Source: an uncultured Bacteroidales bacterium
GTDB taxonomy: Bacteria; Bacteroidota; Bacteroidia; Bacteroidales; UBA932
Assembly (NCBI GenBank): GCA_945983015.1
Contig: CAMFSN010000060.1
Location: 1 to 9,037, forward strand
Length of the DNA stretch: 9,037 nt
Direction of reading: 5' to 3'
The position numbers and the translations under genes are program-made. The notes under the pieces are model-generated. The model saw nothing but the letters and a program-made list of their open reading frames with translations, ran no database searches and had not been told where the DNA came from. Each line of letters begins with the position of its first letter. The stretch's first letter is position 1. Below are positions 1 to 6,383 of this stretch, one piece after another.

Positions 1-70
1 AGGGTGGCGTGTGTTCCGAAGAGGACTGCCGAGCACCTTGCAGATAATCTTGTCTGTTCCCACTATGCAA

Positions 71-96
71 CAATACGTAAGCGCGGAGACGCTTAC
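71..96. repeat. 26-base repeat with stem-loop, copy 1
   Basis: This begins CAATACGTAAGCG and contains a perfect 7-bp inverted repeat, GTAAGCG (77-83) and CGCTTAC (90-96), around the 6-base loop CGGAGA. It matches 224-249 at 24 of 26 positions. The two copies are 153 bases apart, exactly three times the 51-base period of the array further right. The function is unknown; the hairpin could act in DNA or in RNA. Confidence 0.7.
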
Positions 97-110
97 TTAC
101 TGAGAGAACA

Positions 111-170
111 AAACGCAAAAAAAGGCCGAAATTTTGCGTTTCGGGCCAAATTTTTAGCAAAAACGCAAAA
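111..170. repeat. A-rich inverted and direct repeats with competing stems
   Basis: AAACGCAAAA occurs at 111-120 and again at 161-170, exactly 50 bases apart. Its perfect complement TTTTGCGTTT lies between them at 132-141, so the central arm can pair with either flank but not both. A third overlapping stem is possible between GGCCGAAA (124-131) and TTTCGGGCC (139-147), with one bulged G. TGAGAG (101-106) and CTCTCA (187-192) could close an outer stem around the whole set. Such competing folds recall attenuators, but no leader peptide or downstream gene is visible to support that role. Confidence 0.55.
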
Positions 171-223
171 AAACGGTCAAAAATTGCTCTCACGCTAAGT
201 CAGTCGCCCGACTGTTTTCACAT

Positions 224-249
224 CAATACGTAATCGCGGAGACGCTCAC
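224..249. repeat. 26-base repeat, copy 2
   Basis: Second copy of the element at 71-96, differing at two positions (T for G at 234, C for T at 247). Both changes fall in the stem arms and break the 7-bp pairing seen in copy 1. The C at 247 instead makes GCTCAC (244-249), which can pair with GTGAGC at 276-281, the start of the tandem array. This copy therefore joins the hairpin system of the array. Confidence 0.65.
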
Positions 250-275
250 CATAATAAGATAGAAAACTATCTCCC

Positions 276-454
276 GTGAGCGATTTGGCCTTTTTACTCA
301 CCGCAGGGCTCTGGAAGATAGGTTCCGTGAGCAAAACCGGCTTTTTACTCACCGATGGCCTCTGAAAACTATGTTCCGTGAGTAAATCGACGTTTTTACT
401 CACCGCGAGCCCTTGGAAGATAGGTTCCGTGAGCAAATCGACGTTTTTACTCAC
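276..454. repeat. Tandem array of four 51-bp units with GTGAG/CTCAC inverted repeats
   Basis: Units begin with GTGAG at 276, 327, 378 and 429, an exact 51-base period. Each begins with a 26-base near-palindrome, GTGAG at the left and CTCAC at the right (276-301, 327-352, 378-403, 429-454). The third is the best, with 9-bp arms GTGAGTAAA/TTTACTCAC around an 8-base loop. Units 1-3 continue with a related linker of about 25 bases, two of which contain GGAAGATAGGTTCC; unit 4 loses the linker homology after about 466. Because GTGAG and CTCAC alternate, each arm can pair with the partner on its left or its right. It is not CRISPR: the linkers resemble one another and only four units exist. No long T-run follows the stems on either strand, so ordinary intrinsic terminators are unlikely. 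Confidence 0.85.
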
Positions 455-517
455 CGATGCCCCTGGTGCGGAAGGAAAAGTTGGGACCTACCTGGATATA
501 ACGGGGAGGCTCGCAGA

Positions 518-1882
518 TTATTCGGAAAGGGATTTGGCGGCACTTTCGCCGGCGAGGCGGCCGGTGGCGAAGGCGAGCTGAAGGTTGTAGCCTCCGGTGT
601 CGGCATCGATATCCAGGACTTCCCCACACATATAGAGGCCGTCGAGCCGGCGCGACTCCATAGTCTTAGGGAAAAACTCATCGGTACTGACACCTCCGGC
701 AGTCACCACCGCCCTTTCATAACCCACGTATCCCACGATATCGAATCTCCAGGCCTTCAAGGCCTTAGCTATAGTAGGCAGATTAATCCACACCTTAGTC
801 TGAGTTCTCGACTTCCTCTCCAAAGTAATAATCCCAGGATTACAGGCAACAAAAGCCGGAATAAGATCCCAAGGCATAAGTTTTCCCAGCAGAATCCTGC
901 ACTTCTCCTTCTCCCGAAGATTACGGCTTCTCGGATCCTTATCCACCTCTGCCCAAAGTTCCTTAACTCTAAGCGTTAGTTCAGTCAGACTCACTCCAGG
1001 CTTCATATCCAGCACCAGACTTACCTTGGAACCATTAATCAGGGACTTAACAGCCTTACGACTCAGCAGATAACCGATAGGCCCTTCAATTCCCCCATCG
1101 GTAAAATCCAAATCGCCAAACTCATCCTGAACCAGGACAGACTGCACATAGAGCTGCACTCCCACATTTTTCAACTGAATTCCACAAAGCAATTTTCCAG
1201 TCTCGCTCAAAGGAGTCTGTCTATGAATATGCAAATCCTTAGACTCCAAAAGCTTATAATTCGAAGGCACCAAGGCGGTAAGGGAAGGGAAAAGGCTCAC
1301 TATACTATGCCCCAGTTCCTCAGCCCAACGATATCCATCCCCTGTACAACCTGTTCCAGGATAGCTCAAACCGCCTGTGGAAACAATCAGTTTGGAACAA
1401 AGATACTGAGTTCCGTCCGCAAGCCCCAGAGCAAAGCCACCATCCTCTCTTTTCCGGACAGTCTTCACCTCCGCCTCACAGACTATCTTAACTCCGTAAG
1501 AATTACAGGCATTCACCAGACAATCCACCACATCAGAAGCGTGGGAAGAAGCCGGATAAGCCCTGTCTCCCCTTTCCACCACTGCCGGAACTCCGTGACT
1601 TTCGAAAAACTCAAAAACTTTTTCCGAAGTAAAATTGTAATAGGCATTCTTTACGAAATTCGACTTGGTCTTTATATGCAGACTGAAGTCATTCCAGTCC
1701 TTCATATTAGTAAAATTACATCTACCCCTTCCGGTAATCATAATCTTGCGGGCAGGACGAGGCATTTTCTCCAAAAGAGTTACCTGGGCACTGCTCCCTG
1801 ATTCCACTAAAGTCTTAGCCGCAAAATAAGCGGCCATAAGTCCAGCTGCGCCGGCGCCTATTACTATGATATCAGATTTCAT
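518..1882 (-). CDS. HI0933/YhiN/BaiN-like NAD(P)/FAD-dependent oxidoreductase
   Basis: A 454-residue flavoprotein of the HI0933-like family (YhiN in E. coli, BaiN in bile-acid-metabolising clostridia). Most members have no proven substrate, so the reaction cannot be named. The N-terminus has the Rossmann FAD-binding motif GAGAAG (9-14) with an acidic residue, E38, at the end of the second strand. It is followed by the family signature TGRGRCNFTN (50-59), a central STGGLSYPGTG...TGDGY segment, and a C-terminal block with AGGVS, TMESRRLDGLYMCGE and DADTGGYNLQLA. The length is slightly above the usual 400 or so. I chose the ATG at 1882 (MKSDIIVIG) because the motif then begins at residue 9; an in-frame ATG at 1909 would lie inside the SRP RNA gene. 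Only 12 bases separate this start from the SRP RNA, so expression may depend on readthrough. Confidence 0.93.
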   Translation of the reverse strand: MKSDIIVIGAGAAGLMAAYFAAKTLVESGSSAQVTLLEKMPRPARKIMITGRGRCNFTNMKDWNDFSLHIKTKSNFVKNAYYNFTSEKVFEFFESHGVPAVVERGDRAYPASSHASDVVDCLVNACNSYGVKIVCEAEVKTVRKREDGGFALGLADGTQYLCSKLIVSTGGLSYPGTGCTGDGYRWAEELGHSIVSLFPSLTALVPSNYKLLESKDLHIHRQTPLSETGKLLCGIQLKNVGVQLYVQSVLVQDEFGDLDFTDGGIEGPIGYLLSRKAVKSLINGSKVSLVLDMKPGVSLTELTLRVKELWAEVDKDPRSRNLREKEKCRILLGKLMPWDLIPAFVACNPGIITLERKSRTQTKVWINLPTIAKALKAWRFDIVGYVGYERAVVTAGGVSTDEFFPKTMESRRLDGLYMCGEVLDIDADTGGYNLQLAFATGRLAGESAAKSLSE

Positions 1883-1887
1883 AACAC

Positions 1888-1894
1888 AAAAAAA
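1888..1894 (-). terminator. T-run directly after the SRP RNA closing helix
   Basis: On the minus strand, seven T residues follow immediately after the CTTTCCC arm that closes the SRP RNA rod. A GC-containing helix followed by a U-run is the layout of an intrinsic terminator and would set the RNA 3' end. The helix is long-range rather than a local hairpin, so efficiency is uncertain. The oxidoreductase ATG lies only six bases beyond the T-run. Confidence 0.45.
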
Positions 1895-1991
1895 GGGAAA
1901 GCTTAGCACATCGCACCGCTACAACCTCCTGCCCTTGCTACCTTCCGGTCCTGGGGGAGTTCAGAGGGAGCTGGTCGTGTACGACTTTCCC
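1895..1991 (-). ncRNA. ffs: Bacterial small signal recognition particle RNA (4.5S-type)
   Basis: A 97-base RNA on the minus strand. The 5' end GGGAAAG (1991-1985) pairs perfectly with the 3' end CTTTCCC (1901-1895). The apical helix carries the nearly invariant SRP core: CAGGACCGGAAGGTAGCA followed by AGGGCAG, with the GGAA tetraloop at 1946-1943. Internal pairings such as ACGACC with GGTTGT extend the rod. The RNA binds the M domain of Ffh, and the particle delivers nascent membrane and secreted proteins to FtsY and the translocon. No Alu-type domain is present, as expected for the short form. It has its own promoter immediately upstream and a T-run immediately downstream. The exact ends are inferred from the closing helix. 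Confidence 0.93.
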
Positions 1992-1995
1992 ATTG

Positions 1996-2027
1996 CAAAT
2001 ATAATAATTAGATTTAAGTTACGCAAG
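1996..2027 (-). promoter_or_regulatory. Bacteroidota-type promoter of the SRP RNA gene
   Basis: The minus strand reads CTTG (2027-2024), then 20 bases, then TATATTTG (2003-1996). The second element matches the Bacteroidota primary sigma factor -7 consensus TAnnTTTG exactly. The first matches the TTG core of the -33 element at the expected spacing. Only CAAT separates the -7 box from the predicted first G of the RNA at 1991, a plausible start distance. Confidence is high because the box, spacing and RNA end agree independently. Confidence 0.8.
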
Positions 2028-2057
2028 CCGAAGGCTCATCCTCCGTCTCACAAAGCT

Positions 2058-2095
2058 AAAAAATCCACTTCGCTGCCAGAGTCGGAATGGCAAAT
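2058..2095 (-). terminator. Weak candidate terminator after lysA
   Basis: Downstream of lysA the minus strand can form an imperfect stem, CCATTC with GAAGTGG (one bulged G), followed by A and six T residues (2063-2058). A further 5-bp hairpin, GGCAA/TTGCC with a 4-base loop, lies just before it. The stem is short with a large loop, so this is only a candidate. It would separate the lysA transcript from the SRP RNA promoter, where a boundary is expected. Confidence 0.3.
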
Positions 2096-2123
2096 ACTTG
2101 CCTGCTTACGAAAATAAAGCAAA

Positions 2124-3284
2124 TCATTTTATGTCATCACTGTACACCGCTCCAGGCAGATCGTGCTGATTATACCTGGAAGCCATAGACATACCATAGG
2201 CACCGGCAGATTTGATAGTCAACAAATCTCCCCTGCGAGTTTTAGGCAAAGTGAGGCTCTCGTTAAAGATATCTGTGGACTCACAAGCCGTCCCCACCAC
2301 AGCATATTTCTCGTGTTTTTCTTCCTCGGAAGTGAGGTTCTCTATATCGTGATAAGAGCCATAGAGCATAGGCCGAATCAATTCCGTCATAGAGGAATCC
2401 ACTATCACCAGACGCCTTCCCGTAGCCGTGTCCTTACGATATAAAACCCTGGTAATCAATTCCCCACACTCTCCCACTATGGATCTTCCGAATTCAAAGT
2501 GAATCTCTCTTCCACCCACTTTCAGATTACCGTTGATAATGGCAAAGACCGAAGCGAAATTCGGAACCGGTTCATTCTCCGGCATATCGTAATTTATGCC
2601 AAGTCCACCTCCCACATCCACGAAATCCAGGGTGAAACCCTTGCGTACGAGATTCTCCGTAATCACATTCACCTTGTCACAAAGGTATTGGAACACGTGC
2701 AGCTCCCTGATCTGCGAGCCTATATGCAAGTGCATACCCTTGATATTGATGTTCGGCAGCGACTGAATCCATTCCGCCTGCTCCAAAACCTTTTCATACG
2801 ATATGCCAAACTTCGAATCCGCCTGACCGGTATCGATGCAATGGTTTGTCTTCGGATCTATGTCCGGATTCACACGAAGGGCACAATCCACCACCTTCCC
2901 CATAGAGCCGGCAATCTCATTGAGCACCTCCAACTCCTGAAGAGACTCGCAGTTAATGGCAAAAATGCCCTGTTCTATGGCATAGCGAAGTTCCTTGTCT
3001 GTCTTGCCCACCCCTGCGAAGACTATGCTCTTAGGATCAAAGCCTGCCTCAATGGCACAACGGACCTCGTTTCCACTGGCACAATCAATTCCCAATCCGT
3101 ACTCCCTGATAACTTCAAGAATCCTCGGATCATAATTGGCCTTTATGGCATAATGTATCTTAAAATTATATTTGGCAGCCGCCCAGACTACAGAATCAAG
3201 AGTCTGACGCAGCAGATCCATATCATAAAAATAAAAAGGAGTTTCAAAGTTCTTAAGTTTCTCGGCAAAATGTCTGCTTAACAT
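2124..3284 (-). CDS. lysA: Diaminopimelate decarboxylase
   Basis: A 386-residue PLP enzyme of the alanine racemase-like fold III family. It decarboxylates meso-diaminopimelate to L-lysine, the last step of the DAP pathway, in the cytoplasm. The N-terminal barrel has HYAIKAN with the PLP-binding K48, the GIDCASGNE segment (65-73), HLHIGSQ (185-191), the phosphate-binding GGGLG (225-229) and EFGR (264-267). The C-terminal beta domain has IRPMLYGSYH, the dimer-crossing catalytic motif ACES with C334, and SAGAYGMSMASRYN (359-372). These features separate it from ornithine/arginine and carboxynorspermidine decarboxylases. The length is full but slightly shorter than the roughly 420 residues of many LysA proteins. 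The start follows the oadB stop by 18 bases, suggesting co-transcription. The ATG at 3284 places TPFYFYD, the usual first strand, at residues 15-21. Confidence 0.95.
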   Translation of the reverse strand: MLSRHFAEKLKNFETPFYFYDMDLLRQTLDSVVWAAAKYNFKIHYAIKANYDPRILEVIREYGLGIDCASGNEVRCAIEAGFDPKSIVFAGVGKTDKELRYAIEQGIFAINCESLQELEVLNEIAGSMGKVVDCALRVNPDIDPKTNHCIDTGQADSKFGISYEKVLEQAEWIQSLPNINIKGMHLHIGSQIRELHVFQYLCDKVNVITENLVRKGFTLDFVDVGGGLGINYDMPENEPVPNFASVFAIINGNLKVGGREIHFEFGRSIVGECGELITRVLYRKDTATGRRLVIVDSSMTELIRPMLYGSYHDIENLTSEEEKHEKYAVVGTACESTDIFNESLTLPKTRRGDLLTIKSAGAYGMSMASRYNQHDLPGAVYSDDIK

Positions 3285-3302
3285 AAATGGTAGAATTAAA
3301 GA

Positions 3303-4541
3303 CTATCCCAAGAACGAAATCAGAACACCAGCCGCCACGGCTGAGCCTATAACTCCCGCGATATTAGATGCCATACAATAGTTCAAAACGTGATTCTTAG
3401 GGTCATATTTGGTACTTATGCCGTTACATACACGGCTGGCCATAGGTACGGCTGAAAGACCGGTAGCTCCGATAAGAGGATTGATTTTCTTCTTCGCAAA
3501 AAGATTCCAAATCTTAACCATAAAGATACCGCTGGCTATGCTCAGGGCAAATGCGCAGAAACCTCCCACTATAATACCGATAGTCTGAAGATTCAGGAAA
3601 GCCTCGGCAGTCATAGTTGCTCCCACACAGAGTCCCAGGAAGATAGTGGCCGCGTTCATAAGACCATTGCTCGCCACATTGAAAAGACGGGAAGTGTCTG
3701 CTCCTATCTCCTTGACAAGATTACCGAACATAAGCATACCCACCAGAGGCACAGCCGTAGGCACAAAGATAGCCACTATGGTAGTCACGGCTATAGGGAA
3801 GATAATCTTCACGGCACGCATATTCTTAATCTGCCCCTTAGGCGGATAGAGCCTGTCCTGCTCCTTCATATTTATCTTCAGTTCCTTCTCACTGCAGGTC
3901 AACTTGACCACCAGAGGAATGATTACAGGCACTAGAGCCATATAACTGTAAGCTGCGATAGCTATAGGGCCAAGCATATGAGGGGCCAATTTGATAGTGG
4001 TAAAGATGGCTGTAGGTCCGTCAGCTCCACCTATAATACCCAGAGAAGCGGCTTCCTGAGGAGTGAAACCCAAAAGCAGGGCCACCAGCAGGACTGCGAA
4101 AATACCGAACTGTGCGGCTGCACCGAAGATGGCAAGTTTAAGATTGCGAAGCATAGGCCCGAAATCTGTGAGGGCTCCCACACCCATAAAGATGATAGGA
4201 GGAAGAAGTCCCGTCTTGATCAGACCATAATACAGATAGTTCATTATTCCGAACTCGTGAGCTATCTCGTGCATTGGCATCTCCCAGATGGAGCGCAACG
4301 AGCCATCACTCAAAGTCACCATACCGGCAGCGTCGGTCTGGATAACCCCCATCTCCCCGCCGGGGAAATTGGCAATCAACACCCCGAAAGCTATAGGGAT
4401 GAGCAGCAGAGGCTCATATTTTTTCACGATGCCCAGATAGAGCAGGCCGAAGGCGATCAGATACATCAGCAGATAAGCAGGCTTATCCACGATGTTACTG
4501 ATGGCTGTCATCTGGTAAAGTTTATCGAAAATGTCTCCCAT
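3303..4541 (-). CDS. oadB: Na+-translocating decarboxylase beta subunit
   Basis: A 412-residue polytopic inner-membrane protein, the ion-pumping subunit of oxaloacetate, methylmalonyl-CoA or glutaconyl-CoA decarboxylases. It releases CO2 from carboxybiotin on the alpha subunit and couples this to Na+ export. Residues shown to matter in Klebsiella OadB can be matched by motif and spacing: D174 in GGADGPTAIF (Klebsiella D203), Y200 (Y229), and in the segment NPLIGATGLSAVPMASR N354, G358, S363 and R370 (N373, G377, S382, R389). The C-terminal NIAGVIGSAVAAGV is also typical. The overall length is slightly below the usual 430 or so. It starts two bases after the oadA stop and ends 18 bases before lysA. 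The beta subunit alone cannot define the substrate. Confidence 0.94.
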   Translation of the reverse strand: MGDIFDKLYQMTAISNIVDKPAYLLMYLIAFGLLYLGIVKKYEPLLLIPIAFGVLIANFPGGEMGVIQTDAAGMVTLSDGSLRSIWEMPMHEIAHEFGIMNYLYYGLIKTGLLPPIIFMGVGALTDFGPMLRNLKLAIFGAAAQFGIFAVLLVALLLGFTPQEAASLGIIGGADGPTAIFTTIKLAPHMLGPIAIAAYSYMALVPVIIPLVVKLTCSEKELKINMKEQDRLYPPKGQIKNMRAVKIIFPIAVTTIVAIFVPTAVPLVGMLMFGNLVKEIGADTSRLFNVASNGLMNAATIFLGLCVGATMTAEAFLNLQTIGIIVGGFCAFALSIASGIFMVKIWNLFAKKKINPLIGATGLSAVPMASRVCNGISTKYDPKNHVLNYCMASNIAGVIGSAVAAGVLISFLG

Positions 4542-4543
4542 AA

Positions 4544-6382
4544 CTATTTATCTCTGGTCATTTTAACTATTACATCATCCTCTTCCACACTGTCCCCGTT
4601 GGAGGCGAGGATTTCAGTAATGACTCCGTCAAAGTCTGCGCAGATAGCATTGTTGATCTTCATCGCCTCGATATAGCAGAGCACATCTCCCCTCTTGACG
4701 TGATCCCCGACTTTTCGCGGAGTCTCGGAGTTGTCCTTGGTCATCAAGAACTTTCCAGAGATAGGAGCCGGCACCGGTTCAGAAGGACCTGCGGCAGGAG
4801 AAGCAGCTTCAGACTTGGCAGCCACAGGGGCAGTCCCGTCATAGGAAATATCCAGCTTATAAAGCTGACCGTTCAGATTAACAGTCACAGATGAAGGCAG
4901 GGCGGCAGCTGGAGCGGCATTCTTCTCTGCCTTTCTCTTAGCTAGGTCAGCCTCGAAGTCAGCCTTAGCCTTTCCACTCTTATATGCCTCATACTGAACC
5001 GGATGCATAGCGTACTCGAAGAGTTCCTCCTCATCCTGGCCAATTTCCCAGCCATTCTGAGCCATCTTAGCGCGGAATTCATCCAGACAGTCAGGATAAT
5101 TCTCCTGAGGGTCAGTGGTAGTGAATTCCCTGCCTTGACTTGCTGCCAATGCCTTAATCTCCTCGTCCACTTCCCCAGGAAGCTTGCCGGCCTTACCCAA
5201 AACCATATCCCAGATGGTATCAGGGAACATCTCCCAGCGATTTTTACCCTTTTCCATAAGGATAACGTTCATAAGGGAAAGATTCTTCACATACTGAGAG
5301 AAAGGAGTCACAAGTGGAGGGTATCCCACCTTAGGCCATACATAAGCGACCTCGTCGAAAAGTTTCACCAGGAGTTGGTCCGTAGTCAGAGGCTCCTGTC
5401 CATTCTTCACTTTCCACTTATTCAAAGAAGAGAGATTCTCTTCGAGATCAGTCATCAGCGAGCCCATCATACCGCCAGGAAGACCAGGCTTGATAAGCAG
5501 AGAGTTATCCAGACGGTTCTGTGCAGGGCAATAGTATCCCAAAAAATCATCCAGCATCTCCTGAATGCAGGTTCTGGCCTGCATATAGGCCTCCATATTG
5601 ATATCCTTAACCTGGAAACCGGCGTCCTTAAGCATCTCCTGTACGGCGATCACGTCAGCATGACCTGTACCCCAGGAAAGCGGAGACATAGCCACATCCA
5701 CATAGTCACAGCCATTCTGACAAACCTCCAGAATGGAAGCCACCGAAAAACCTGGACCGGAATGGGAGTGATACTCAATAGGAATATCCTTTATCTGCTT
5801 GATTCCCTTGACTATCTTACCCAGGGAAACTGGACGGCCAATTCCCGCCATATCCTTAAGACAAATCTCGTCAGCCCCAGCCTCTATAAACTGTTTAGCC
5901 AAGTCAATGTAATACTCCACGGTATGCACCGGAGAATAGGTAATGCAGAGCGCAGCCTGTGCTATCATCCCAGCCTGATGAGCATAGCTTATGGATGGGA
6001 TTACGTTACGAGGATCGTTAAGTCCGCAGAAGATACGGGTAATATCCGTCCCCTGTGCCTTCTTTACCTTATAGAAAAGTTGACGTAAATCCTTAGCGCA
6101 AGGACTCATTCTCAAACCGTTGAGAGCCCTGTCCAGCATATGAGTCTGGATTCCAGCCTCATGGAAAGGCTTGGTCCACTGACGGACTGCATTATTAGGA
6201 TTCTCTCCATAGAGGAGATTAACCTGCTCAAAGCCGCCTCCATTAGTCTCGACACGGTCAAAACATCCCATCTTAACGATGAGTGGTGCGATTTTCATCA
6301 ATTGATCCACGCGCGGCTGATACTTGCCGGCGCTCTGCCACATGTCCCTGAAGACAAGGCTGAATTTTATCTCTTTTCCCAT
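4544..6382 (-). CDS. oadA: Biotin-dependent decarboxylase alpha subunit (carboxyltransferase plus biotin carrier)
   Basis: A 612-residue soluble subunit that moves the carboxyl group from substrate, most likely oxaloacetate, to its own biotin and presents it to OadB. Residues about 5-300 form the carboxyltransferase TIM barrel. Metal-site residues are recognisable: D13 in FRDMWQS, the candidate carbamylated lysine K176 in CLKDMAG, and H205/H207 in YHSHSGPG. A conserved PGLPGGMMGSL segment (299-309) begins the PYC/OAD domain. An Ala/Pro/Glu-rich linker (about 488-540) leads to the biotinyl domain, with biotin site K575 in IEAMKI. Compared with classical OadA, the stretch after strand 1 is divergent (VETNGGGFEQVN, QTHMLDRALNGLRM). 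I associate this form with Bacteroidales, so it is probably a lineage feature. The ATG lies one base after the oadG stop. Pyruvate carboxylase subunit B is the main alternative name, but the beta and gamma neighbours argue for a Na+ pump. Confidence 0.92.
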   Translation of the reverse strand: MGKEIKFSLVFRDMWQSAGKYQPRVDQLMKIAPLIVKMGCFDRVETNGGGFEQVNLLYGENPNNAVRQWTKPFHEAGIQTHMLDRALNGLRMSPCAKDLRQLFYKVKKAQGTDITRIFCGLNDPRNVIPSISYAHQAGMIAQAALCITYSPVHTVEYYIDLAKQFIEAGADEICLKDMAGIGRPVSLGKIVKGIKQIKDIPIEYHSHSGPGFSVASILEVCQNGCDYVDVAMSPLSWGTGHADVIAVQEMLKDAGFQVKDINMEAYMQARTCIQEMLDDFLGYYCPAQNRLDNSLLIKPGLPGGMMGSLMTDLEENLSSLNKWKVKNGQEPLTTDQLLVKLFDEVAYVWPKVGYPPLVTPFSQYVKNLSLMNVILMEKGKNRWEMFPDTIWDMVLGKAGKLPGEVDEEIKALAASQGREFTTTDPQENYPDCLDEFRAKMAQNGWEIGQDEEELFEYAMHPVQYEAYKSGKAKADFEADLAKRKAEKNAAPAAALPSSVTVNLNGQLYKLDISYDGTAPVAAKSEAASPAAGPSEPVPAPISGKFLMTKDNSETPRKVGDHVKRGDVLCYIEAMKINNAICADFDGVITEILASNGDSVEEDDVIVKMTRDK

Positions 6383-6383
6383 T

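Larger units (their letters stand above)
1..517. other. Gene-poor, repeat-rich region at the left window edge
   Basis: I find no convincing gene here. The region holds three kinds of repeat, listed separately: a 26-base direct repeat with stem-loop (71-96 and 224-249), an A-rich set of inverted repeats (111-170), and a 51-bp tandem array (276-454). A compact hairpin of 6 bp with an AAAA loop (AGATAG/CTATCT) lies at 257-272, just before the array. Short open frames cross the region on both strands (for example 4-198 plus and 218-454 minus), but they run straight through the repeats and are probably chance. About 63 bases separate the array from the stop codon of the minus-strand oxidoreductase gene, so the array would form the 3' untranslated part of that transcript if transcription does not stop earlier. 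Confidence 0.75.

Noticed and set aside
4..198. Plus-strand open frame of 64 residues starting at GTG
   Set aside because: It runs through the 26-base stem-loop repeat and the A-rich inverted repeats, so its composition is explained by the repeats. I recognise no family, and the frame is open to the window edge. A short real gene cannot be fully excluded.
218..454. Minus-strand 78-residue frame with 17-residue repeats
   Set aside because: The repeat pattern follows directly from the 51-bp DNA array, and the plus strand gives similar peptides, so coding is not the simplest explanation. It is kept as a low-interest finding.
276..454. Array considered as CRISPR
   Set aside because: Only four units, linkers similar to one another rather than unique, and no cas genes in the window.
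1883..1909. Upstream ATG at 1909 as the oxidoreductase start
   Set aside because: It would add nine residues encoded by the end of the SRP RNA gene and its T-run; the ATG at 1882 places the FAD motif at the normal distance from the N-terminus.
1883..1930. Possible internal promoter for the oxidoreductase inside the SRP RNA gene
   Set aside because: TTTTTTTG resembles the -7 box, but the second base of TAnnTTTG is wrong and the nearest TTG lies 27 bases upstream rather than about 20.
2499..3281. Plus-strand 260-residue open frame
   Set aside because: It lies entirely antisense to lysA, whose motifs are unmistakable, and shows no recognisable domain.
5003..6088. Plus-strand 361-residue open frame
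   Set aside because: Antisense to oadA, whose conserved residues are intact; no domain is visible in the antisense product.
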